DNA of 64,000 bases from Blastomussa wellsi (taxonomy: Eukaryota; Cnidaria; Anthozoa; Scleractinia; Plerogyridae), in NCBI GenBank assembly GCA_947652115.1, contig OX393569.1:3295080-3359079 (forward strand), given 5' to 3'. Position 1 is the stretch's first letter, and every line of letters begins with the position of its first letter. Shown piece by piece: positions 46,101-56,968 of the stretch. The translations under genes were made by a program, and so were the position numbers. Below the pieces are notes generated by a model. It made no database searches, was not told where the DNA came from, and saw only the letters and a list, made by a program, of their open reading frames with translations.

Positions 46101-49100
46101 CACAAATGGCCAGAATGTCAACTTTCGACAGCAATGTCGTCAACAAAAGAAAGGAGTTCCCTAGCACATATGTTCCCTTGATTAAAACGCCAACAACTAC
46201 GCGCAAGGACAGAGGACACCGGCATTAGGAAAAGAAAAAAAGAATGACCAACAAAGTACCACATGTACAATGTACTTTGCTTTGCTAATTGTCCTCCATT
46301 TTTATTAATTTTGGGAGTTTGGTGAAAGAGAACAACATGGTCTCAAGAATGGCATGATGGGCAAATACCATTTCCATTTCATTTGACAAGAATTCAACAT
46401 TTTTTCTATTCTCAGTGATTTCTCTTTCTAGGGCCCAATCACCACATTTGCCAAAAAAATTCCTTGCTTACACCCATGGAAACAATTCCTGGAGCAATAA
46501 TTATTTGTCCTACCTGTTTTGTTTGTGTAGTTCTCTGATTTTGTCCAACAGTTCTTGTGTCTACATAATACAAATAAGAGACAATTTAAATATCTAAAAA
46601 GGTACTGCCCACCTAGATTAGTGTTTGCTAGCTGCAGGCCTACCCAATTGCCATATAATTAAAATTCGAAAACAATAAAAGTGTGTGAAAATATTTAACA
46701 TCAATGCTCTTCCTCTTCATTGAGAAAGAATTTGAGCTTAATTACCTGATTGGGAGCAAAGACCATTCCATCTAAGTAATCAGTTCCATGTTCACGAGCT
46801 TCATAATCACCAACATCACCTAAATTATGAGTAAACAGGCTATGGGGATGAGAATGGTAGAAGTATCCCCAGCTGCCTAATGCTACAGAAATGGGCCACT
46901 TGGCACAAGGCATTACCTTTGCTATGAAAAATATGAATGTTTCTTGGTTTGCAAAACAAGGAAGCAGAAATCTTTTTGTTTTCCCCTCAACTTCTTTTGT
47001 AAGAAACATTATTAGAAGCAAAGTTTATGTATCAACTGGCCGCAAAACACAGCCTATAGCCTGGTTAAATACACAATTATAACTACTATGACTAACTACC
47101 CGAGTGTCTAACTTGCCTTGGACAATGTAAGATCCTAGTAAAGCTTGGTTGCTAAAGGAACACGGTAATCTGAAAATAAACAAAATTGATCAACTACAAC
47201 TGAAAATTGATACTGGCAACCAAACCAAGCCAGATGTACAAAGCCTATCCTAAAGAGATTATTTGAGCTCATTTTTAGAAGACAAATAACATAACAAATC
47301 ACAGAAAATACAATTTTACAGAAATACTTGGCACAAATGATGGGAGCCCACAAGGAAGTGCAGCTGGTTAAAGGAAATGAAGCTTCTTTATTATCGAGCT
47401 GGAGTTCAAGCCGCTCTTTCAATGTTTAATGGGATTCAGGTATTTAAATCCAGAAGTCTCATAAATGAATCAGAATGTGTGTTTAGTTTATTTCACCACA
47501 GAAAAAAAGAAAGGAGAGATGAGAATACAGAAATTACTCAAAAGCAATGTGGTGAGAAAGCCAAAAAAGAAATCAAAAGGCTTATAAATATTGGGCTTGC
47601 ACAGAATTCTCATTCAAGTCCACTGTATAACTACATATTTTGTCACTGGGACTTTTCAGTGTTTTCTTCCCACATCGGTCAAGAGACAAACAAAAGTCCT
47701 GTACATGTATCACAAAACACATTTAAGATAAAGATTGAAAATCAATAAAATGTACCTTCCAGAGTTTATATCATCCCTTAACTGCATACACATCAAATAC
47801 CTTGTGAAGAATGGCAGATAAGCAAATGTAATCAACTCTAATGGACAATGTTATGGCATAAATAAGTCATCTCACAATATCCTACAGCTGGTTCACTTCA
47901 AGTTAAAAAGAAACGTTTGCACGCTACGTGTGGGCCTTGTCTGATAACCTGGAACTTGAATATTTTATCAATCAAAAGCAATTTAAAGATTCTTACAGAC
48001 TGTGAATGCAATCATAAGAAGACTTATTAGCATGCCAAGCACGAGTCTAGACTGTCCCGGCCCAGGTAATTACCTGACAATTAAAATACCAATTATTATG
48101 ACTACATTTTGATGATAATGTAACATCTAAAAGAAATATTCAGCATTCTTTTCTACATTGTACATTTTAACACCAACAATCTTCTGGAACTTTTTGCATT
48201 GTGTTGCTTTGATCCATTTCACCTTATTGACGATTGAGCTCTTGCAACTTATTCAACCAAATCCAGACCCTATTTCAGACCAATGCATGTCATTTTCCAC
48301 ACCCATTTTCAGACCTGGCTTCAAAAATCCATACCCGTTTTCAGGTAAAATTTAGCTGGCATGATATATTTTATTTCTCTTTCTCTCTCATCAGTTACTC
48401 GTCCCAGTTACTGAGAAGAAAAATATGTTACAAGCTTTCGTAAATGTTCCCCCAAAAACCATACCCACTTTCAGACCATAAAAGCGAAAATCTATACCCA
48501 TTTTCAGACCGAAACAGCTAAAAAACCATACCCTTTGGGGCATATAGGGGAGTATCCACCTGGGTGGGAGGCACAGTGGCCTAATGGCTAGTGCAATGGA
48601 CTTCGGATTGGATGGTCCGGGCTAGAGCACTGGTCGGGCACTGAGTTGTGTTCTTGGGCAAGACACTACTCTAACAGTGCCTCTCTTTGCCCAGGTGTAT
48701 AAATAGGTCCAGCAACCCATCCAGGGAGCAGTAGCAATACTCTTCATGCAAGGATCATAGACAGACGGTACCTTTACCTTCCAATGCAAATGCTAATGTT
48801 TTGTGTTGATAATGCTTTATTGAGGAGTTCTGTACAAGAGCAACACTATAATTGTTACAATTAATTGTCAAATTATACACTGTTGACCTACCTAGTAAAA
48901 TCAGTTTTAATTTGTGATGGCACTGGCTCATAAAACTTTACAGCAAATGCAAAGTTGGGCTGCACACCTTGAATACAAAGATATACATCAGAAATAACAA
49001 AGACACGAGGAAAGAATACAGGGTTGTCAGTAGGTTTTTGAGAAGCAGGTTCCATCCAAAAAGTAGGCGGCTATTTTCATATTATTTATCCAATATCATG

Positions 49101-52100
49101 CTTAGATATGACCTACTAGCATTCGGAGTAGCCAGCACAGTATTCGGAATTGCAGGTGAAATGCGCCAGTTGCCGGCTTATTTTGACAACCCTGATAATA
49201 TAATATTACATCATATCATATCATATTATATTTGATGCCAGATACAACAACCATGCATGGAAATTCCAATTAGTTTACCAAGTGATTTTGTTTGATCCAA
49301 AAAAATAATAATTGGGCCTTTCCAATGTATTTGCGTGACTGTGTAATTACTTAATAATGTTATGTGTTACAGCCGTTTTGTTTCGTAAACAGTGAACTCT
49401 GGATCAGTGATCATTATATTAGGAAAAAAATTAAATTTTAGTCAAGGACTACAGTATAGGCAAAAAACTAAGCAGTTTTTTATAAATTGATTGTTGCTGC
49501 TTGCAGTGGTTCATTACCTGCTTGAATAAGACTTAAGTTATGTGGAAGTTAAGACTACCGTATTGTGCTATTTTTATAAACCACAGATGATCCTCTGAGC
49601 AGCCAAACAAGGAAAAAAAATGAACGAGGAGTCTAGTACCCAGACTCATCACAAAGTCACATGGAACACCTGGAGGTTTACAATCGCTTGTGAATGAACT
49701 GGTGGGTTTTCGAAGATGTTTGGAAGAAAAAGTGCTTCAAAATAATTAGTCTCTTAATATTTAGCAAGTTTGTCAGTTTTTTGCAGAAAGAGCTCTAATT
49801 GTATGGAGGATGCAGACATAAGTGAATTATGCGGATGCGCACCATGGCATCCTATCAGATGCCCTGTGCAATACTCTTGGCCCATTTACACAGTGCAATA
49901 TGAATGTCTAAAAAATACCTGCAAAATGTCAAATTAACATGGAATCAATCACAAAACAGCAAGTTTCAAGGATTTCCAAGTATCAAACAGAAAGACTTTG
50001 TACAATATATTTTCAATACCTAGAATTTTGGTCGATAAAATTCAAGGTCTTTCAAGAATATACATGAACCATGATGATAAAACTTAAAACCTATAGTCTA
50101 AGAATAAAATAATGAAAGAGTACAGACACAGGGTTGACGCAGACGCTTGGATACAAAATTCTGTGTTATTTCTTCTAAAAACATCCCAGTTTAGAAGGAA
50201 GAGTTTCAAGATTGTTCCATGACCACGCAATTCCTGTGTTAAAATAATGACATTGTGTAACCCTCTGTGTGTTAATATCCTCCTTAAATTTAATTTTAAG
50301 GTTTTCATGACCATTCCATGAACATGTGATTCCTGTGTGTAAGCTCCCAACTACCAAAATTGATTATATTTGAGGGTTTTTCAGCAAAAATGTAAGAAGC
50401 CACTGAATGCACTTTAACATTGCATCAGAATACTTTTAGTTCCCATGTTAACACTTAACTGAGCAAATGATTAATGACAGGAAAATTTTGACCATAAGGA
50501 AAAATCCTTCAATAAAGGGAAAAAGTCAATCTGATGTCATTATAAATTTAAAATGAAACACTGCTCAGTCACAGAAACTAAATTGTGCAAAATTTGAATG
50601 TAAACTCTGTTTTAAGCTGAAGTACAAATAAATAAAACACTAAATTAAAATAAATATAAATAAACATGTATCTAAAATGCCTAGAATCAAACCACCTTTT
50701 AAACGGGCAGGAATGTGTTTCCTGTCTGTTTTATAATGACAGAGGTTATATTGGCACTGTCAATCAAAAATTAAGATTCAACAATTCGACCTCACATGCA
50801 GCTGCAGAAAAATAAGTGTTGACGACCTGGAGATCTTATCTGCAGCATGTTCCATTCAACCAACCCTTAAGCCACTAATAAATAATTATACCATTCAACT
50901 GTGAAATATGTTAAGTAAATTTTAATCTCCTCACAAATGGTACATTGCTATATGAAAAAGTACTTGTCTAAAATATACCTATTTAATCTTTACAAAAATA
51001 TTAAAGGTCACTAAGATCTTTTGAGACCAACCATAAACAAATCATTGTAGTAGAAAACTTGATAATTTAGAAACAAGAGGATAATAATTACTGATCCAAA
51101 CGAATTCCTCAAGAAATGTTATCTACAACAAACACATCGAGGTTTATTCCAAACAACATTGTTTCAGGAAGGAGAGCTATAAAAAAATCGTTAACAAATA
51201 CCGCTTTTCTCACGATCAAAACCACACAGCAAATTTTAAAACACATTCAATATAATTCTCCTGGGAACTCTTGTCTGGGATACTAAAAACAACTATTTAG
51301 CATAACAATAACAGTTTAGGCGTTGGGCATCTACGTGGGAAAAATATTTCTAAAGAAAGATCTTGGTCAATGTTATATACCTTTCAGTTGAGTTGTTATT
51401 TTCTTCTGCGGATCGAGCCAGTACTGAAGATAAAAAAGAAATCACAGTTTATTGCGTGCACAAACACACAAAAGCTGTTGAAAGCAGTTACGAGTAGCTG
51501 ATGGATAGTTCTGCTTGATTGTCACGCAATGGAGAATACGATACGATACAATCATTCAAAAACAACAAACATGCCAGAATTTTCTTTGCTGCTGATGCTT
51601 CACAATGATAGATTTGCTGATGGGAGGTTCATTTACATGTAGACTAAACAACGAGAAATGACAATCAAGCGACGGACTTGCATCTCCTTTTTATACCAAA
51701 TCACTCCATTTACAAGTTCAGATTGACTCAGAGAGCATTGTATCCCACATTTTAATACAAACAATTTTTACAGCACCTTTTCACCCTTCTTGTCTTCCCA
51801 TATAAGTCCAAAATACTCTTTCTCTGTAATGTTCAGCTGTGTTGTAACCCAGTGCATCAAATCTAGGCCCTTGGCACTTTTCTTTGGAAATAAGACTCGT
51901 GTTAGTTTACAGAAAACTAAAAGTTGCATAGTTGTACTTCACTTTCTATAAAAATAAGACACAATTTAGATCAAACATATTAGTATTCGTAGTTAAACTG
52001 AAATCGCAATTTAATTGTGAATTCCACAAAAATCACTGTCGAAATAATTGTAGAATGTATCTCGTTTTGTAACTTAAAACTCCAACTGGGCAAAACGTGT

Positions 52101-52935
52101 ACCAAAGTAAACATTTCAATGTTTGCAGTTTGCAGTATAGTAAACTGCTACCGACACAGATTTTTGACTGCAAGATGTAGGAATCGCTGAATGAAAATCC
52201 CACATATGAAGCTTTGAGCCAACGCAGTCGGGAAACATGAGAGTTTGTTGACGAACGCGGTATCGAACCCTTTATGCCACATGCAAGCATTGTGTGTGGT
52301 AATTTTTCAGTGACTGCACCAAATAAGTAAATTACATTTTCAACAGGTCGCTTTTTGTTAGGAAAAGAGATAACGCAAACTCTTAGAAACGGCCACGAAA
52401 CGTGCTGATTTGCACAATCGAAAGCGCTGCAAACGAGACTTGAGAACGAAGGTCGCAAATTTCCTTTTCGACGCTCTAGATTTTGATTGTTCAAAAAGCG
52501 CGATTGTTCAAGACTAAAGGATTAACGTAGTCTTGGTATTAAACAACGGGAAGTATTCCGCTGTGGAAAACTTCCAAACATCAGTTCAAATCATTGCATA
52601 GCCGCTAAACTAACAAGTGCTAACCGTACAGCATAGCGCGAGCTTTGACAATAATTGATTGTGAAATTTCTAGAGAATTACTTCAAATCACTTCCATGTA
52701 TAACGGTTTAAAATTGTAAAAGACAACTACAAGCTAAATGTTGTTTGCTAACCAACCAAATCAGCTTAAAACTATGACCGTTGGAAAAACTTACTTGTAA
52801 CTGATCCGTAGTCAAGACCGTTCCATCGAGAAGAGTTACTTGGCAGGAAAGCCGATTTCGCGAAGGTTTTCTGTTCACTTGCTGTCTCGGGGAAGCCGAC
52901 GGGCTTTCCGCATTTTCTCCTGTGGTACCAGCCAT
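34131..52935 (-). CDS. EPB41: Protein 4.1 (FERM-domain membrane skeleton protein)
   Basis: Nineteen phase-consistent exons give 960 residues: 52935-52795, 51881-51777, 51423-51381, 48967-48892, 47169-47117, 46819-46746, 46560-46514, 46094-46004, 45487-45399, 42718-42655, 41750-41653, 41257-40963, 40265-39925, 39341-39276, 39189-39024, 38415-37713, 35906-35689, 35074-34961 and 34229-34131. FERM spans about residues 31-310 (CQVTLLDGT, EYFGLIW, YEPVPSQIKTDFTRLPCSF, EHGTDYLDGMVFAPNQ, IIKSHPGE, SCVEHHTFFR). The FA segment follows (KMGSKFRYSDRTL). Next comes a charged, probably helical Arg/Glu stretch (about 460-505), a long disordered region, and the C-terminal 4.1 domain (about 840-960, ending ITEVVITRTDEESTA). 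The family links spectrin-actin and junction proteins to membrane receptors. Intron 5 uses a GC donor (GGCAAGT). No clear spectrin-actin binding domain is visible. The symbol is family-level; orthology to one vertebrate paralogue is not implied. Confidence 0.93.
34360..34580. mobile_element. MITE-like fold-back in protein 4.1 last intron
   Basis: The left arm runs CATTGCCCAGTTTCATACCG, then TGAGATACTGGGTCGAGCGC, then GGACAAATTAAA. The right arm (34519-34580) inverts it with few changes. The spacer is about 100 bases. A minus-strand open frame through it is an artefact. Confidence 0.75.
34870..34945. repeat. Short fold-back repeat
   Basis: AGTCTCCTTCGCAGCCG at the left and CGAAGGAGACT at the right pair, with GTCATCACGCA and TGCGTGACGA inside. 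It ends about 15 bases past the donor side of protein 4.1 exon 18. Confidence 0.5.
36790..37600. mobile_element. TA-flanked 811-bp MITE in protein 4.1 intron 16
   Basis: Termini CCGTAATTACCCGTGTATTA (then GTCGACC) and the inverse of GGTCAACTTATACACGGGTA (then AATACGG) form imperfect inverted repeats of about 27 bases, flanked by TA on both sides. TTTTGGGGCCAAAAACTGAG is mirrored by TTAGTTTTTGACCC. The interior has no transposase. The CCGTA start and TA duplication resemble the pogo-type element at 43347-45224, so mobilisation by such a transposase is plausible. Confidence 0.75.
43005..43085 (-). mobile_element. tRNA-like SINE head (minus strand)
   Basis: On the minus strand, GATGGTGTAGTGGTTAGGTA (box A-like) and GGAATCGACTCCCGG (box B-like) are 40 bases apart, as in a tRNA head. 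The acceptor stem does not pair, so it is a SINE relic, not a tRNA gene. Confidence 0.5.
43609..43624 (-). terminator. Histone-type 3' stem-loop after transposase stop
   Basis: On the minus strand GGCTCC-TTTA-GGAGCC forms a six-base-pair stem with a four-base loop, preceded by an A-rich AAAAAAC and followed by ACCAAA. This is the geometry and flank composition of replication-dependent histone mRNA 3' ends. It begins 57 bases after the transposase stop codon, a usual distance for histone genes. The last stem pair is C:G rather than the usual U:A, and no purine-rich downstream element is evident. Confidence 0.5.
43682..44815 (-). pseudogene. Pogo/POGK-like transposase, central part missing
   Basis: The N-terminal frame (44815-44540, 91 residues) is a Brinker/CENP-B-type helix-turn-helix: YNMSFKLKVV, EVAREYGLSESMVRRWRKD. 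The C-terminal frame (from about 44319 to TAG at 43682) is the second half of a DDE_1 catalytic domain: ADGTKLPPKVIFKG, LLVWDSFRAHL with its aspartate, LQPLDKCLNKPFK with the third aspartate, then an acidic tail. The stretch that should join them (second HTH and the start of the catalytic domain) is absent. The left fragment ends exactly at a GTGAGT donor-like site and the right begins after a TAG that could act as an acceptor, so the gap might partly be an intron, but the protein would still be too short to be active. Confidence 0.8.
48160..48560 (+). repeat. CCATACCC...TTTTCAGACC imperfect tandem repeat
   Basis: Phrases such as CACACCCATTTTCAGACC, CCATACCCGTTTTCAGG, CCATACCCACTTTCAGACC and CTATACCCATTTTCAGACCG recur every 25-100 bases, ending with ACCATACCCTTTGGGGCATA. 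It is a degenerate intronic repeat in protein 4.1 intron 4 with no coding capacity. Confidence 0.65.
48573..48770 (+). mobile_element. tRNA-derived SINE, family S1
   Basis: CACAGTGGCCTAATGGCTAG (box A-like), GGTCCGGGCTAGAGCACTGG (degraded box B), then TTCTTGGGCAAGACACTACT, AGGTGTATAAATAGG and GGAGCAGTAGCAATACTC. Same family as 7883-8075, in protein 4.1 intron 4. Confidence 0.7.
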
Positions 52936-55900
52936 CGAAACACGTTGAAATTCTCTTGATTATTACTCCTAAATCCTGTTCCTAAACCAAGAGGTAATGA
53001 CACAAACTCTATCTGATTCAATGATGGTCGAGTCGATCGGGCTTTCTGGATTTCAATTATGTCACGTGACTCTAATTAGAAGACTCCGTTTGAACCAATC
53101 AAATTCGGCGTCCTTGATAGTGGTTATTTGTTATACGTGATGTAATTGGCTGATTCCCAGCAGGCTGTATTTCCCGCCACATGTCATGCCAATGTCATTT
53201 GTGGGTGTGTGTTTATGTACGCACGATATGGTGTTGATGACGAAAGTGATATCAAAAAGAACGCACCTATATATCAGAAATATTTTTTCCTCTTTTGAGA
53301 TGTGAGCTTCTCACTTTGACAATTTTATTGATATAAAAGACGTATTTACGATAAACAAAATTACGGAAATTTTGCTATCCTCCCCCCTTTTCGAGCAATT
53401 TCCTCCACATACGACAGGGTTTATGGGTTAACCTAAAGTCAAACTGTTTGAACAAAGGCAAACCTTTTTACTTCCTGGGAGAGACGGATGTACAATTATG
53501 GGGAGATAAAGTGCAATCTCGAGAGCTTGTGACAGAATTTCTTCCCTCAATAATAGCTGCCTTTTTGACCTTTACTGAACAACTAATTGCTGAAAAACGC
53601 ATGTAACTTAAACTAGTTTTCACCGCGGTTGGTAAGTTCTCATGTTTTATTTTATTTAAATATTTTTAATCGCGTGCAAATTAGGAAACTGATAAAAGGA
53701 CCTGCGGCCTGATGATGTCACATGGCATCACTTTCTATTTCCATCTACGGAATACCTTACAAGGAATTCCAAAAATTTCCATTTAAATATTACAGCTATA
53801 TAATTATTACAGCTATATTTAAATGCTCTTCAGTCAAAAGCCAAGGAAATATTCATTCCAGATTAACGTAAAAATATAATAATGGCGATCTTTCTATTAA
53901 CGTAAAATTAAAGATTCTTTTTAAGGCAACTTTGAAATAAAATTATTTTCTGGTTTACCACATTTCAGACCTTTTTAGTGAAGCAAAAACATAATGATCT
54001 TAAAACTGACTAAAAGGGAAGTTGAACTGAAGGGACGATTGTTAAAATTAAAGGATAAACTAAGAATAAGAAATTAAAGTATAAAGAAGAGAAAGTTGGT
54101 TAAATTTTTCGAAAATGATTGTAAATATGTACCGTAGTGATTTTAAGTCGAAAGAATTTTAATTAGTTGGCTCTTAATTGTTATTTTTAAATACAACAGC
54201 GACAAATTGTTGCAAAATTGCATGGTAACACCTGTTTTATGTTAACTTATACAATATACATAGACAATAAGCTGACAAGTCAAGGCCAAACTAAGGAAAT
54301 TTAATGCTGAAGTTAAATACAAACATTCTCTACAATATAGTAGTTACTTCTTTGAATTTCAATCCCTGTCTCTGGTTTAGTACATTACCGTCACAGCATT
54401 GTTTTGACTAGACTGATTTTTAACCTATTTTTCAGTACTTCTCTCCAAGCATTTCAATACAGCTGTTTCAAGATAAATTGTTCTTTGCCAAGCGTAAAAG
54501 TGTGCATGAAAGTACAGAAAGACATGTCCATTGGGGCTTGATCTAAGTTCAGTGTGTTTCAATGCCATTGAAGGGCAAATCACAAGGTGAACTCTGAATA
54601 TTTCCTTCCATCACATGCAAAACGTAAGGAGGGACCGAATGGGGTAAACTGAGAACTGGGATTTGCCAATGTTTCAGTGGAGAGATTTGAATGACTGGGA
54701 ATTTAGAAACAAAAATATCGGAATGGCACTGGGATTTGGATCAAACATGGAATTTGGGCAATGGAATTTGGGCCAAATTTTGTTTGGGAAATGGGATTTG
54801 GTAACCCCCAATTCAAGAACCTTGTAAAGAACTTTGATCATCACACAACCTGCAATACCTTTTGGCGTTGTTTCACACTTTTAAGCTGATGTACTAAACA
54901 TAACCTTTTTATAAACATGCTATTAACATGTACAGATAAACAGGTAATTTGTAAGGGTGATTTGTTACCATAGTTTTTTCAGTACAGGAAAATTATTATT
55001 CAGCTTTAGTGAAACAATGATTTGAAGATTCACCAACAACTGCATTCACCTTGTTAATGGTCATTTAGCAAATGATGGTTAGATATTTGGGGTCACCATT
55101 TTTCAGGGTGTTATGGGCTGTTGCAGTGTTCATTGTTCATGAAGGTATGTAACAATAACTGAAAGTTTTAAAGTCAACATTTTGCAATATTTGGCCTGTG
55201 ATGCTTGACATTCTGCAAAGTTAACGCAACAGTAACATTCGCAGTTTGGGAAGTTGTCCTTCTTTTATTAATAGATTAAGCACTATTTGAGCCTACATAA
55301 TTTTGTCTACTCTTACACAATATCAAACAAATCTAGGAGATAACTGTTTGATGAACATCTTCAACTACAACATTTCCAATACAGGAGTGCTGGTTTATAC
55401 CAAATCTCAGGGCTGCAGTAACACTTGTTCCCCCAGGGGGGGTTTTTCAGGACAAAACTCCAATATCCTTTTTAATATTTTAGGGTAGGATAAAAAGAAA
55501 AATAAAATTCTGTCATGCTGATTTGGTAGTTTTGATCAATTAAGCATGAAAAATGTTTTCATGGGTAGGGGTCTAATTTAAATTTTCCAATGAACATCGA
55601 TCCACTCGAAGTATGACCCTAATGTGACAAGAGGGTCAGGTTCTACTTGCACTTGCCCCTTCACACTAAGGTGCACTCACCATTTATATTATAGTAATCA
55701 AATTATACTAACCTGATACAATATGTAAGATAGCTACAAAACTTGAATAAATACAGAAAAAAATCCATACCCCCACCTTGGAAGTGTTTTGGTATCACTC
55801 CCCACCCCCCCCCCCCCCCTCCCCACTCACCCCTTCACAATTTTTCCATTTTAGCTTCATACATTTTAAAGGGACTTTGTTCACAGCTTGGCACATGTCT

Positions 55901-56968
55901 AAGCCTATTTGATTCCATTGTTTAAGAAGCAATCAGAAGCGTGACTACTGCAACAAATTTTGCACTCAATTGTGAAAAGGTAACAACAGAGGTGTTATTA
56001 TTTGTACAGTCCAAAAGAATGATGAACCAATTTCATGGGAAATGCCACATATGCCAACAGATTCTTTTAATTTACAAAGAAAAATTTGAACTTGACGAAC
56101 ATCAAATTTATTCTTTTGCCCGAAGGATTTATATGTGCTGGATGCAAGGCACAAGTTTTATTTGTGTTTGCAGTGTCATTTGCATTTTTTACTGACAAAG
56201 GTAACTTATGTTTTAAGCTTTCTAAAAATATTTAATCAGTATCAGCCACTACTTTTGCTATCGTTTTATATCATGCTTGATTACAACAACAGTATTTTTA
56301 AATCGCGTACAGGCATGAGTTATGTACTCGCATCTGATTGGTTCATAGATAATGGAATTGACTGGGCCACATCAATAGCTTGCACATGCACCAAGCCTTG
56401 AACCAGTCCATTTTAAAATATTCTGCTTTAGTAACACTAGCCTCAACCCCTCAGAATTTCCAATGACTTTCCATAGCATGGGTATGGATATTATCTGGAA
56501 CCACACCTTTATACCTTTTTCTTGCCAATTTCTAGTCTCCCTCATAGCTGTTTCAAGTGCAAACACACACTGCTCCTTAGGAATGTTGTGTGAAGACACT
56601 AAAAAAGACTGGGAGGAAGACTAGCCAATTTCCAGTGACATGTAATAACCAACTTTTGACACAAGAGTACGGTGGAATCCTGTTTTTTTACCCCTCAAGT
56701 TCTTGAAATTCCCAATAACTTGAATCAAAAGTCATTTGAACACTGTTGGTACCCCTGATTTCTCAAACACTCAAATTTCTAGAACCAATTCTTGTTCCCC
56801 TTGGATGGAGCTTCAAGAGTAACAATCTATATAATGCTACCAGTGAGAATATAGCTAATTCTATCAGTTTTGGTGTGGCATAAAAAGAAATAGCCTGTGT
56901 AATGTCAAGTAAAACTTGTTAATATTTACTGTGCAGCACATATTAGTTATATGGACTGCAGGCCTGCT
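52936..56968. other. Intergenic region upstream of protein 4.1
   Basis: This 4-kb AT-rich gap separates the protein 4.1 start from the 3' end of the LITAF-type gene. GTCACGTGAC (53061-53070), a palindromic E-box, lies 126 bases above the 4.1 ATG. A C-run occurs at 55808-55820. Open frames are short and without recognisable domains or splice-consistent partners; I see no gene here. Confidence 0.6.
53061..53070. promoter_or_regulatory. Palindromic E-box upstream of protein 4.1
   Basis: GTCACGTGAC is the full USF/MITF/TFE-type E-box (also the CLEAR core). Its position 126 bases above the start codon is compatible with a proximal promoter element; use is not shown. Confidence 0.35.

Noticed and set aside
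47377..47748. 123-codon plus-strand frame in protein 4.1 intron 4
   Set aside because: No recognised domain, no splice partners, AT-rich codon use like the surrounding intron.
55303..56401. Several 60-90-codon frames in the 53-57 kb gap
   Set aside because: Short, mutually overlapping, no motif or splice-consistent neighbours.
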